Assembly (NCBI RefSeq): GCF_000382885.1
Contig: NZ_CAVK010000013.1
Location: 1 to 64,000, forward strand
Reading direction: 5' to 3'
Origin: Sphingobium indicum BiD32
GTDB lineage: Bacteria > Pseudomonadota > Alphaproteobacteria > Sphingomonadales > Sphingomonadaceae
DNA: 64,000 nucleotides
The notes under the pieces were generated by a model that saw nothing but the letters and a program-made list of their open reading frames with translations, did not search any database and was not told the DNA's origin. Position numbers and translations under genes: made by a program. Positions 49,647 through 59,200 of this stretch are shown here, piece by piece (within the stretch, counting starts at the first letter, position 1; every line of letters begins with the position of its first letter).

Positions 49647-52600
49647 ATGCATTCCATCGCATCCGTCCGGTCGTCGAGCGGCGCAGCCGACTATTTCGCG
49701 AGCGACAACTACTATACGCCTGAGGAAAACGCGGAAGCTGGGGTCTGGGGCGGAGAGGGTGCGCGCGCACTCGGACTTGAGGGTCAGGTCGAGCGGGATC
49801 AGTTCGAGAGCATCCTCAATGGGCGCCTGCCCGATGGTGAGACGGTTGGACAGGTCGAAGGGCGACGCCTGGGTCTCGATCTCACCTTTTCGATGCCCAA
49901 GTCCGCTTCGATCCTGGCACTTGTCAGCGGTGACCGACGGATCCTCGATGCGCATCTTGCTGCCGTCAAATCGACCATGTCGCAGCTTGTCGAGAAGCAA
50001 TTCGCCGAGAGCCGCAACTACGAGCGCAGCCGCAGCGGCGAACCCCAGAAGACCGGCAATCTCGTCTATGCCCTGTTCGCCCATGATACGAGCCGCGCGC
50101 TCGATCCGCAGGGGCACATCCATGCTGTGGTCGCCAACCTGACCCGCGATCCCAAAGGGACGTGGAAGGCGCTGTGGAACGGCGAGATCTGGAAGAACAA
50201 CACCACTATCGGACAGTTCTACCATGCTGCTTTCCGTGCCCAATTGCAGAAGCTTGGCTACGAGACTGAAGCTGCCGGCAAGCACGGCTCGTTCGAGATC
50301 AAAGGCGTCCCCGCTGAAGTCATCAAGGCATTCTCGACCCGGGCCAACGAAATCGAGGCCAAGATTGCCGAAACCGGCGCCACCAGCCTTGCGACCAAGA
50401 AGCAGATAACGCTCTATACCCGCGATCCGAAACTAGCGCCCGAAGATCGCGGCGCGTTAGTCGAAGGCTGGCAGCAGCGCGCCGCCGCCCTTGCGTTCGA
50501 TGGCAAGGATCTGGTGGCCGAAGCCAAGGCACGGGCTGAGGTACAGGCCCGGCCCACGTTCCGCGAAACAGCCACAGCCGCATTCGGCGAGATTGCCACC
50601 CGCATCAACGCGGCGCTGCGCACCCCAAGCCCGCTCGCGGTGAGCGGGGCGGCAGCCCTTTTCATGCCTGCCGAAACGATCAAGGCCCAGCACGCCACCG
50701 CATCGGCCATCCGTCACCTTTCCGAGCGCGAAGCCGCTTTCTCGCCGCAGGCGATCCTGGCGAGCGCGCTCGGGTTCCAGATCAAGGGACTCGAAGGGGG
50801 CGCAGTGATTCAGCGGATCGGCGAACTCATGCGCGATGGCCACCTGATCCCCGGCAAATCGGACCGGCTCGACGGTCACTTCGACCTCGTGACCACGCCG
50901 GCCGCATTGGCGATGGAACAGAAGATCCTCGACACGATCGACCGGGGGCACGGCGAGGGCCGGGTTTTCATGCCGCCCGAGACGGCGATGGCCCGGCTGC
51001 AGGAGGCTGCGCGCGAACTTGGGCAGACCCGCGCCGGGGTCGATAGCTGGCAGCTCAACGAAGGCCAGTTGGCCGCGGGCGTAGCTATCCTCTCCGGAGG
51101 CGACCGCTTCCTCAACATCCAGGGCGTCGCGGGTGCGGGCAAATCCACCCTGCTCGGAGCGCTCGACAAGGTGCTGGGTGACGAAGGCGTCAAGCTCGTC
51201 GGCCTTGCCTTTCAGAACAAGATGGTTGCCGACCTGCGCGGCAGGGGCGGCCAGGGCATGTCGGCCGACCAGATGCGTGAGGCGGGAATCGAGGCTTACA
51301 CGATCGCCAGGTTCCTCAGCACCTATGCATCGGCTGCTGCAGCCGGTTCGGGCGAACGGTTCGAGGCGGCCAAGACGGCTTTAGCCAATACCGTCATCAT
51401 CACTGACGAGAGCTCCATGGTCTCCTCGCGTGATATGCTACGCCTGACCACGCTCGCCGAACAACTCGGCGTCGCCAAGGCGCCGTTCATGGGCGACCGC
51501 CAGCAGTTGTCGGCGATCGAGCAAGGCAAGATGTTCGCGGTCTCGCAGGCTTCAGGCCAGGCGACTGTGCGGATGGACGAGAACATCCGGCAGAAGAACT
51601 CCCCGCTGCTTCTCGCTGTCGCCGGGCTCTCGAACGAGGGCCATGCCGGCCTCGCGCTCGAACTCCTCGCCGCGCACGAACGCGTGATCGAGGCCGGCCC
51701 CGACCACGTCGCCCGCGCCGCCGAGCTGTGGCTGTCGCTAAGCCCTGAGAAGCGCGAGGTGACCGCGATCTTTACCGCCGGGCGCGACGACCGCGCCGAG
51801 ATCAACGCACGGGTGCAGGCGGGGCTCCTGAAGGAGGGCACGCTCACTGGTGCCGGCGTTGCGCTTACGACGCTGCAAAGCGCGAACGCGACGCGCGAAG
51901 AACTGCGTTTCGCCTCGACCTACCGGGTCGGCCAGGTGCTCGAGGCGCGGATGGATGTGCGCGAGATTGGCCTCAGGCGCGGCGAGTATCAGGTCAGTGA
52001 AGTGCGCAAGGACGGCAAGGTCGTGCTCGAGCGCGATGGCAAGCGAAAGGCCATCGATCCGGGCCGCATCAACCCCGACCACCGCTTCGACCGGCTCGGG
52101 CTCTACGAGCAGAGGCAGATCAGGATCCACGACGGCGAGACGGTGTTCTGGCGCGACAAGGACGCAGGCCGAGACATTGCCAAATCGACCTATGCCACGG
52201 TGCTCGAGGCTCGCGCCGAAGGAATCCGTGTCGAGCTGGCCGACAAGCGGCAACTGGTCCTCGCGCCCGGCGACCCGATGCTGCGCCGCCTCGACCTCGG
52301 TTATGCGCTCAATGCCCATATGGCGCAGGGGATGACCAAGCCGGAGGCGATCGAGGTGATCTCGTCCGCGCAGCGCAATCTCGCGACCCAGCGGACCCAG
52401 AACGTCCTCAATACGCGCGCGACCGACGACATGGTGGTCGTTACCAACAACCTCGAGTCCCTCAAGCAGCAGCTTGACCGCACCCCCGGCAACAAGACGT
52501 CCGCGCTTGAAGTCACCGGCAAGGTCGAGGTCGAGCCGCGCCATTCCAATCCGATCGATAGTCGGCAGGTCCCCGAACTCCGCATGAGCCCGGAGCTCAA

Positions 52601-52691
52601 GGCCAAGCTCGATGCAGTACTGGGGCCTGCGCCCCAAACGCCGGTGCGCCAGCTCCCCGTCCCTGAAAAATCGCTGGGGCTCGACCTGTGA
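49647..52691 (+). CDS. traI: Conjugative relaxase TraI (MobF/TrwC type)
   Basis: A 1014-residue relaxase-helicase. The N-terminal relaxase domain has tyrosines Tyr16, Tyr22 and Tyr23 ('ADYFASDNYYTPEEN') and the metal-binding histidines His146, His157 and His159 ('DPQGHIHAVVAN'). The helicase domain shows Walker A 'IQGVAGAGKSTLLGAL' near 490-505 and 'VIITDESSMVSSRDML'. It nicks oriT and unwinds the plasmid for transfer. The start is 3 bp after traD, so the two are coupled. It is shorter than F TraI (1756 aa), similar to TrwC. Confidence 0.96.
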   Translation: MHSIASVRSSSGAADYFASDNYYTPEENAEAGVWGGEGARALGLEGQVERDQFESILNGRLPDGETVGQVEGRRLGLDLTFSMPKSASILALVSGDRRILDAHLAAVKSTMSQLVEKQFAESRNYERSRSGEPQKTGNLVYALFAHDTSRALDPQGHIHAVVANLTRDPKGTWKALWNGEIWKNNTTIGQFYHAAFRAQLQKLGYETEAAGKHGSFEIKGVPAEVIKAFSTRANEIEAKIAETGATSLATKKQITLYTRDPKLAPEDRGALVEGWQQRAAALAFDGKDLVAEAKARAEVQARPTFRETATAAFGEIATRINAALRTPSPLAVSGAAALFMPAETIKAQHATASAIRHLSEREAAFSPQAILASALGFQIKGLEGGAVIQRIGELMRDGHLIPGKSDRLDGHFDLVTTPAALAMEQKILDTIDRGHGEGRVFMPPETAMARLQEAARELGQTRAGVDSWQLNEGQLAAGVAILSGGDRFLNIQGVAGAGKSTLLGALDKVLGDEGVKLVGLAFQNKMVADLRGRGGQGMSADQMREAGIEAYTIARFLSTYASAAAAGSGERFEAAKTALANTVIITDESSMVSSRDMLRLTTLAEQLGVAKAPFMGDRQQLSAIEQGKMFAVSQASGQATVRMDENIRQKNSPLLLAVAGLSNEGHAGLALELLAAHERVIEAGPDHVARAAELWLSLSPEKREVTAIFTAGRDDRAEINARVQAGLLKEGTLTGAGVALTTLQSANATREELRFASTYRVGQVLEARMDVREIGLRRGEYQVSEVRKDGKVVLERDGKRKAIDPGRINPDHRFDRLGLYEQRQIRIHDGETVFWRDKDAGRDIAKSTYATVLEARAEGIRVELADKRQLVLAPGDPMLRRLDLGYALNAHMAQGMTKPEAIEVISSAQRNLATQRTQNVLNTRATDDMVVVTNNLESLKQQLDRTPGNKTSALEVTGKVEVEPRHSNPIDSRQVPELRMSPELKAKLDAVLGPAPQTPVRQLPVPEKSLGLDL

Positions 52692-52912
52692 GGGCGCGGT
52701 TCACCGTTTCGGCCGAAGCCGCAGCGCGCGTGTTCGACCGCGCGCATTCGACGCTGGTCTGGCTCGCGGTCCTCGTTGTCGTCCTGCCCGAGCCTGCCGT
52801 GCGGGGCCTGGCGATCGCGGCGATGGTCGCAGTGGCCCTGGCGGCGAGCGTCGTCGCCTGCCTTGCCAAGGGCGGCCCCCCTCACCGCCCAGCACCGCAA
52901 TCTGGAGACTGA
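52688..52912 (+). CDS. Small membrane protein
   Basis: A 74-residue protein with two hydrophobic segments, 'LVWLAVLVVVLPEPAV' and 'GLAIAAMVAVALAASVVACL', separated by a short loop. The GTG start overlaps the traI stop (GTGA), indicating coupled expression. No family is recognised; a transfer accessory role is possible from position. Confidence 0.6.
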   Translation: MRARFTVSAEAAARVFDRAHSTLVWLAVLVVVLPEPAVRGLAIAAMVAVALAASVVACLAKGGPPHRPAPQSGD

Positions 52913-52914
52913 TC

Positions 52915-53118
52915 ATGGCCTATGAGCATGATGAAATCGGCGACTTTGCCAGCGAGCGCGATGCGCAGGACTGGGCCGAACGCAACAACATCGATCCCAC
53001 CGATCTCCACTTCCGCGACCGCGGAAAGCGGGGTGTCACCCTGAGCGTGCGCCGGTCGGCGCTCGGGGATTCTTCGAACGCCGACCTCTCGTTCGGTCGC
53101 CGAACCGGCTTTTTCTAA
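52915..53118 (+). CDS. Small hypothetical protein
   Basis: A 67-residue soluble, charged protein ('MAYEHDEIGDFASERDAQDW') with a basic centre 'FRDRGKRGVTLSVRRSA'. It begins 2 bp after the membrane protein gene, with GGAG upstream. Unknown function. Confidence 0.6.
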   Translation: MAYEHDEIGDFASERDAQDWAERNNIDPTDLHFRDRGKRGVTLSVRRSALGDSSNADLSFGRRTGFF

Positions 53119-53136
53119 AACCCAAGGAGCCTGAAG

Positions 53137-53481
53137 ATGAAGCGATATCTCTGCCTGATAGGAGCCATGCTCGCCGCCGCGGCCACCCCTGCCTTGGCCT
53201 CGGAAGCGCGGCCCTCAGGGCCGACTGCCCACGTTGCTGCCCAGCGAACCGCCGATCACCAGGTGATGTCCGAGCAGGTCCGGCAAGGTCTCAGCCAGCT
53301 GCGCGAGACGCTCGAGGCCCGCAAGCGCGAAGCCAAGCAACGGGCGGCGGCCGCCCAGAATGAAGCCAGCGGCCTATGCTCGGACTGCCCCGAGAAGAGC
53401 GCCGAGGCACATCACCATTCCGTCAGCGAAGAGCGCGAGGCCGACTGCCCCGAGTGCACCGACCGCGCGATCTACGCCTGA
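53137..53481 (+). CDS. Exported Cys-rich small protein
   Basis: A 114-residue protein with a clear signal peptide, 'MKRYLCLIGAMLAAAATPAL', and likely cleavage after ALA-S. The mature part is a charged helix ('LRETLEARKREAKQRAAAAQ') and a tail with two CxxC motifs, 'LCSDCPEKS' and 'DCPECTDRA', and a His cluster, suggesting metal binding or disulfides in the periplasm. It is the last of the traI-linked run; no known family. Confidence 0.7.
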   Translation: MKRYLCLIGAMLAAAATPALASEARPSGPTAHVAAQRTADHQVMSEQVRQGLSQLRETLEARKREAKQRAAAAQNEASGLCSDCPEKSAEAHHHSVSEEREADCPECTDRAIYA

Positions 53482-53682
53482 TGGGGTGCGGCGCGGTTCG
53501 GGCCACCTCCCACCGGACCGCGCCGCTTTCCCGGCTGCATTCCTTGCATTTCTACATCTGACACCGGGAGTGCGCGTTGGCAGGAAGCTGTCGTTGGGAT
53601 TTTGCCTCGTCTGCTGCTAGAGACGTCCTTGCTTGGAATCGCTTCCTGCAATGCCCCCATCACCCGCGAACCAGTCTTGCCT

Positions 53683-53904
53683 ATGAACCGCCCTGTCCGC
53701 CTTACAGCCAACACGATCATCGGAACGCTCGAGGCCGGTCCTCGCGGGCCGATCCTTCGCGACGCTGAAGGCGTAGCCTGGCGACTGCATTTCGGTGAAG
53801 AACCGGTGCCTGATCGCCTTGATGGAAAGGTGAATGTGCGCGGCAAGATCGTTCAGCCCGACAGGATCGATGTCGAATTCTGGACGCCGCTGGCCGGTGA
53901 GTGA
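53683..53904 (+). CDS. DUF5818-like small protein
   Basis: A 73-residue beta-rich protein: 'MNRPVRLTANTIIGTLEAGP', 'RGPILRDAEGVAWRLHFGEE', 'KVNVRGKIVQPDRIDVEFWT'. It fits my recollection of DUF5818 (OB-like small proteins of Sphingomonadales). ATG 53683 is preferred over a TTG 81 bp upstream. Function unknown. Confidence 0.7.
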   Translation: MNRPVRLTANTIIGTLEAGPRGPILRDAEGVAWRLHFGEEPVPDRLDGKVNVRGKIVQPDRIDVEFWTPLAGE

Positions 53905-54149
53905 TGAAATTGGGTTGGCAAAGTTTGGCCGTCCTTACCAGCTTATTGAACGCTTCAAGTTAGGCCGGGCATTACAACACTGAGGCGGCCAGATTGATTT
54001 CACGCAGTCAAACGACATCTCGATCCGGGCACCTACCTAACTCGCACCATTTCAGAGGCATTATTCGGCAAATTTAACCTGGTGAAATATTGACAGATTC
54101 CTGCGATTGAACAATCGTTTGCGTGATAATGGGCTTCGGGGGCGCCTAG

Positions 54150-54353
54150 ATGCGAATGCAGCGACTGCTGATCGATCGAAGTACGCTCGACCTGATCGCT
54201 GCCGACGCCCAGGACTTCCTGAACGTGCTCACCGCATCCGGTCTTCATCAGGCTTCAGCAATGATGCTCGGCGTGTTGGAGCAGTTGCAAGCCGATCGGG
54301 CAAACCTGCTGGACGAGCGCGGTGACGCCGCGCAACCCCCCCAGCCTACCTGA
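54150..54353 (+). CDS. Small helical hypothetical protein
   Basis: A 67-residue protein ('MRMQRLLIDRSTLDLIAADA') with 'QDFLNVLTASGLHQASAMML', amphipathic throughout. The region before it (53905-54149) is AT-rich and may carry its promoter. It overlaps the convergent GntR gene by 8 bp. Moderate support only. Confidence 0.45.
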   Translation: MRMQRLLIDRSTLDLIAADAQDFLNVLTASGLHQASAMMLGVLEQLQADRANLLDERGDAAQPPQPT

Positions 54354-55146
54354 GATTGCCCGCCGGCACGCCGAACGGGATGACCCGGCCGTCCGCGCCG
54401 GCTTCACGCGTCCCATGCGCGTAGACCCTCCCGTCCAGTTCAAAGGTCGGCGCGAACCGGACGATCGTCGCCACATCGGCTGCCTCCACAACCGCCAGGG
54501 CCGCAAGCGCGCCAAGCACGCTCTCGCGCGAGGAATAAATGTCTTCGCGCATCAATAGCCGCGCCATCGAGGCCGAGCGTTCGCCAATGGCAGCCGCAAT
54601 CTTCTGGTGCATTCGGAAGGACTGTTCGGCATCGTCGGCCCGCTGCGACCAGGCAATCCGGCGATGAAGCGCGTTGGGCAGCACCATGCGCGCCATATCG
54701 GGCATCAGCGTAATGCGGGACATCCGCATCACTTCAATATGGAAGCGAAGGTTCTCGAGCACCACGCGTTCAAGCGCGTCGGGATCGCCCGGCGATGCTT
54801 CGCGGGCCTCCAATGCCAGCGCGTCCAGCAGCGATATTTCTGCGGCGGTTGCGCGTTCTGCCGCTCGGAATGCGGCGAGCCCCTCGAAATTGGCGCGCAT
54901 CTCGAAGAGATCCTCGATCTCTTCACGGCCCCAGGTGCGCACCGCAAATTCGCTGCGCCCCTGACGGGTAAGGTAGCCTTCATGGGTCAGCGCATTGAGC
55001 ACTTCAGCCACTGCGGCCGGGCGGCAAGCATAGACGTCGGCCACGTCGGCCTTGGAAATCACCTGCCCGGGCAAATAGCGCGCGGACAGGACCCCGAATC
55101 TGATTTCGAGGAACATGAGTTCAGAAAGAGACTGTGCTCTGGTCAA
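54346..55146 (-). CDS. GntR-family regulator with FCD domain
   Basis: A 266-residue regulator. The N-terminal winged helix ('FGVLSARYLPGQVISKADVA', 'PAAVAEVLNALTHEGYLTRQ') and FCD ligand domain ('REEIEDLFEMRANFEGLAAF', 'ALERVVLENLRFHIEVMRMS', 'SFRMHQKIAAAI') are both evident. FCD domains bind small organic acids, often with a metal. It is divergent from a second FCD-like gene, so the two probably control each other; no metabolic operon adjoins them. Confidence 0.82.
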   Translation of the reverse strand: MTRAQSLSELMFLEIRFGVLSARYLPGQVISKADVADVYACRPAAVAEVLNALTHEGYLTRQGRSEFAVRTWGREEIEDLFEMRANFEGLAAFRAAERATAAEISLLDALALEAREASPGDPDALERVVLENLRFHIEVMRMSRITLMPDMARMVLPNALHRRIAWSQRADDAEQSFRMHQKIAAAIGERSASMARLLMREDIYSSRESVLGALAALAVVEAADVATIVRFAPTFELDGRVYAHGTREAGADGRVIPFGVPAGNLR

Positions 55147-55218
55147 CCGACCTCCCTTGTGGACGGGTTCTTGCCCGCCGCATCATTGCAGGCAACCTAG
55201 CACAAGATCGATTTGATT

Positions 55219-55249
55219 TCCGAATCCGCGTGGTTCGGATTATCCGGAT
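55219..55249. promoter_or_regulatory. Operator between the two FCD regulators
   Basis: TCCGAA (55219-55224) and TTCGGA (55234-55239) form an inverted repeat with a 9-bp spacer. ATCCGGAT, a perfect 8-bp palindrome, lies at 55242-55249. Both are in the divergent promoter region. Confidence 0.5.
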
Positions 55250-55261
55250 TGCGTCGTTAGA

Positions 55262-55963
55262 GTGCAATTTGAGGCATCGGTGGCGAAAGCAAAGTTGCCA
55301 ATCCTGCGAACGATTGCCTGCCCGGCGCAGGTTGTCTTCGCTTTGCTTCGAGAGCCGCGAAAGCGGCAGCGCTATGACAATCCCGGCGAACTGCCCGGCT
55401 TTCAAGATCTTACTGAAGGCGATGCGCTGCGCTTCGCGCAAGAGCTCATCGATCTCGGCCTTGTTGGCCGCGATCACGGCCGCTTCACAATCGTCGACTG
55501 GACCATCGAGCGCATCGTCGAGCATCTGGCGCTTGCCGGATCTATCCAGGCCCTGGCTGCGGCTCAGGTGGCTGCACTGCAGGGCAAGGTCGATTTTGCT
55601 TACCTCGAAGACATCAACGCGGCGCTCAAATCCTACGAGACGCAGGCGGACAACCTGCTGCAAGGCGCCTTTCTCGATTACCAATGGCATCTCGAACTTG
55701 TCCGCCTCAGCGGCAACCGGGTGGCCCTTGCCACTTATGCCAAGGCAATCCCGCCCGCGGTCTGGATTGCAGGAGCGAACTACTTCCAGCTCGACGAGGC
55801 GCGAAGCTCGTTGATCGAGCATGACCGCCTGGTCGCCTACATGAAGGCCGGGGATACCCTGCGTGCGCGGGACGCCGTGTCGTTTCATGTTGAGGAGGCG
55901 GCGATGCAGATCCGCCGCGCAGGGGCAGCGCGGATCGAGAGTTATCCGGGCACTTCAACCTAG
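55262..55963 (+). CDS. FCD-domain GntR-like regulator, degenerate HTH
   Basis: A 233-residue protein from a GTG start. The C-terminal part is FCD-like: 'AFLDYQWHLELVRLSGNRVA' and 'IEHDRLVAYMKAGDTLRARD' followed by 'AVSFHVEEA', with His residues spaced as in FCD metal sites. The N-terminal part ('QVVFALLREPRKRQRYDNPG', 'LRFAQELIDLGLVGRDHGRF') is a divergent winged helix. It forms a divergent pair with the regulator at 54346. Confidence 0.7.
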   Translation: MQFEASVAKAKLPILRTIACPAQVVFALLREPRKRQRYDNPGELPGFQDLTEGDALRFAQELIDLGLVGRDHGRFTIVDWTIERIVEHLALAGSIQALAAAQVAALQGKVDFAYLEDINAALKSYETQADNLLQGAFLDYQWHLELVRLSGNRVALATYAKAIPPAVWIAGANYFQLDEARSSLIEHDRLVAYMKAGDTLRARDAVSFHVEEAAMQIRRAGAARIESYPGTST

Positions 55964-56067
55964 GATTTCAGCGCATCGGCGCTGCGAGGGGAGAGGGTGC
56001 GGACATTACGCGGGGGCTCGACTTGTTCCTGGCACATGATTGAAAATTCAGTCCGATTGGGGTAATC

Positions 56068-56289
56068 ATGGCCGGGGCGAGGAGACCCTCGATGGACCAT
56101 GATCGTTACGGACTGGATGGAATGCCGCTCTCGTGTCGCGGCGCTGACTGCGATCCCGTCACGGGTATCTCTTTCCCACGGGTCCGCGGAAAAAGTAGCA
56201 CCGGAATCCCGCATCTCAGGGTAATTCTCGCAGGTCTGATGCTCGCGTTCATTGGCTTCTTCGCATGGCAGACGCACCTGCTCGGCTGA
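56068..56289 (+). CDS. Small tail-anchored membrane protein (tentative)
   Basis: A 73-residue open frame. The last 22 residues are strongly hydrophobic ('LRVILAGLMLAFIGFFAWQT'), like a C-terminal membrane anchor, after a basic Cys-containing head. It ends 4 bp from the convergent traG stop. No family; modest support. Confidence 0.4.
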   Translation: MAGARRPSMDHDRYGLDGMPLSCRGADCDPVTGISFPRVRGKSSTGIPHLRVILAGLMLAFIGFFAWQTHLLG

Positions 56290-56293
56290 AGGC

Positions 56294-59200
56294 TTAGGTT
56301 CGCCTCCGGGCGACATGCAGGTGATCACGTTCTGGTTTGTCGGGGAAACGCTCGAACTGGACAGCATAGCCCTCGCCCAGACGGTCTCGAACCTGCTTTG
56401 CCCAGCGCTCCCCCTGTTCATCCGAGATGTTGTTGCCTCTGAAGTCGAGCGCACGGTCGGCGTAGTGCGCGGATCCCGCCATATGCTGGGTGCTGTCGTT
56501 GCCTGAGGTGACTACCGGCGCCGGCAGACCAAGTGCGCGCGCCTCGTCCGCGACCACGCCCAGCGCAGGCACCAACCCACCATCCATACGGCTGAGCCGA
56601 GCGCCAGGTTTGACCGTCATGCCAAGATCGCGTGCATAGGCCGCCCCATCGACTGGGCCTTCGGGGATGGCGAGCAAGGTTCCTCCCTCAAGCGGTGACG
56701 GCACGAGCCTATCGGCGCGCGCAACCTGCGGTAGTGATGGCGCTTGTGGCATGCCCAGACCGGCGTTGGTGCCCAGCGAACCTGTGCCAGAAATGTCGGA
56801 GACGTCAGTCAGCTCGTTGATCCGGTGCGCCCTTAGGTCGCCCATCAGGTCATCCATGATGTAGGTGATGGCCTGGTCACGGCGGGTGAGGTCGCGATAG
56901 TCGAGCCGTGGGTTCGAGATGTCCGGCAGGTGCCATTCGGGATGATCACGCTGCAGCGTCTCGTAGCGATCCTGGATGAGGTTCGACATGTCGCTCGAAA
57001 TCTGGAAGCCATGGCTTTCGGCATAACTTGCCTCGGACATCATCCGAGTGCCGATCTCTCGATAGCGGGCGGCGGCAGCACGGCGTTCTTCCGCTTCTGC
57101 AACTCGCCAGTCATTACCTTCTGTATTGGTCCGCGAATGGCTATGATCGGAATAATCCGAGCTCTGGCTGTAGGTTCCCGACGACTGGATATCGCCGCTC
57201 GAACCGCTGACGACCACCCGATCGCTGGTCTCTTCCGACTTGTCTGTGCCGCGTGTGGTCTGATTGGTGGCCGAACGTTCTGTGCCTGCCCGTGCGTCGT
57301 CGCCAACTTCCTTCCGGCCGAAAATCGAGCCTTGGAGGGTCGCGGATAGGCCGCTGCCAGCAATATCCTTGCCCGGAGTGCCCAGAGTTCCGGAGCCAGT
57401 CAGGCTTGCGGACGAACCGAAGGTCCGGCTCGCAAAGTCGCCAGAAGACCTCGAATTGCCTTCCCGCAGGATCAGATCATTGTTGGTGACCTCTCGCGTC
57501 GAACTGCCCTTAGCCCCCTCAACCACCACGTTGCCACCGACATTGTGGGTGTCGGAAGCCCGCGAGCCGCTTTCGCGCCGCGCGCCAGAAACGTCGCTGG
57601 ATGCAGTAACAGCGCTGCCGAACTGGCCCTTCGAACTGGTCCAGCTGGTCGATGTGCCGTTCTCGATCTTGTCTGCTTCGCTAAGGTACCACTGCCCCTG
57701 CGACCTGAGATCAGTCGCATAGCCACGGGTCATGGTCGGCTTGAACGGTAGCTGCGACATTGCGGCATTGGTATCGATGACCGAATGGCCTGAGCCATAT
57801 TCGTTGAACATGCGCCCGTCCGCCTCGCGGAAACCCGCATGCCCGGCACCTGACAGGAGGTTGGGCGCCATGTTCCATTGCGACATCTGCCGGTTTTCGG
57901 CGTTGAGATTGCCGTAGCTGACATCGCCATAAGCGTAGTTGCCGGTGGTCCGCTCGAGCGCCGCGGCGTCCGAACCGGCCTGGACCGGAGCGAGCATCGA
58001 ACCCAGGTTGTTCGCCACCGACATCGTCCCGCGCATGACCATCAGCGCCAGGACCGGCACCGACATCATCAAGAACCCCGCCATGGTGGCGACGTCCTGG
58101 TTCACCGCGTCAATCCCCGCCCAGTTGGCAAGGCTTACGCTTCCCGCCGAAACCGCATTGGTCTGGCTCGCCAAGCGATCCATGATGAAAGAGTGAATGA
58201 GGACGTAGATCGGTCCCCAGGCCGAGAGATAGAAGAAGCCCGAGAAGTAGCCCTTCAATGTCGCGATGCCGCTGCGCGGGAACAGCAACAGCGGGAAGAC
58301 GATCGGAAAGAGCGCGTAGAAAACGACGGTAAGGACCACGCCGAGCACTGGAATCCAGATAAGGCCCTGCTCGGCCGCGGTCGTCATGGCGTTGCGGGTC
58401 TGAGTGTCCGCGCGCTGAAGCGCGAAGGAGTCGGCGTCGGCATTGCCGAAATCAAGTTGTGCGGCTTCGAAGGCATCGACCATGCTCTTCTGCTTGAAGA
58501 ACTGGTTCCGGGTCATCGCCGTGCCGGTGAGCAGCTGCGAAACGACAGGCACGTCGGCGGCAAGCTTCGCGCCAGCGGCGGCTTTGGTGAGCTTGGGATA
58601 CATCGAGTGCGCGAACGGCAGCGCATAGGCGTTGATCTGTGCATCCCACTGGTTGTTGATCAAGGTCCAGGCCTGCGCACAGGTCTTGCCCTCGATATCG
58701 ACCGTGCCCGCACCCGTATCGGTCAGATACTTCATGCCGCGGTTGGTCGCGGCATTGACCCCGAGTTCAGCCCAGAGATCGGGCGCTTCGCTCAGAAGCT
58801 TGAGGCTCTTGGTGCCCAGCAGAATGTCGTAATAGGCGCACTGCTTGAGGTAGCCGTCGAGATTGGCCTTGAAGACGGGATCACGGATTTCGAAGCCGCG
58901 AACCTTGTCCCACATCCGCGCACCATAGACGAAGCCCCCGGTCGAGTAGCCCAGCGCAGCGGGCATGACGAAGACCGTCTCGGCGGTGCGGGTCAGGTAG
59001 TCGCTGATCTGGCTGGTGAACGAGGCCATTGCGGCAAGCCCGATCGGCACGTTGGCAACGGTGGCGGGCGCGAGGCCCGGATTGACGCGGTCGGTGACCT
59101 TGACTGTCACGGTCGGGACCATCAGCACGAGGTAGATCAGCGTCGACTGGACGAACCAGCGAAACCACGCCTGCCAGTCGAGGTCCATGGCGGTGATGAG

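Noticed and set aside
47277-50285. 1002-codon open frame on the minus strand
   Set aside because: It is antisense to traD and traI, both with full motifs; long antisense frames are expected at this GC content and the translation lacks domain-like features.
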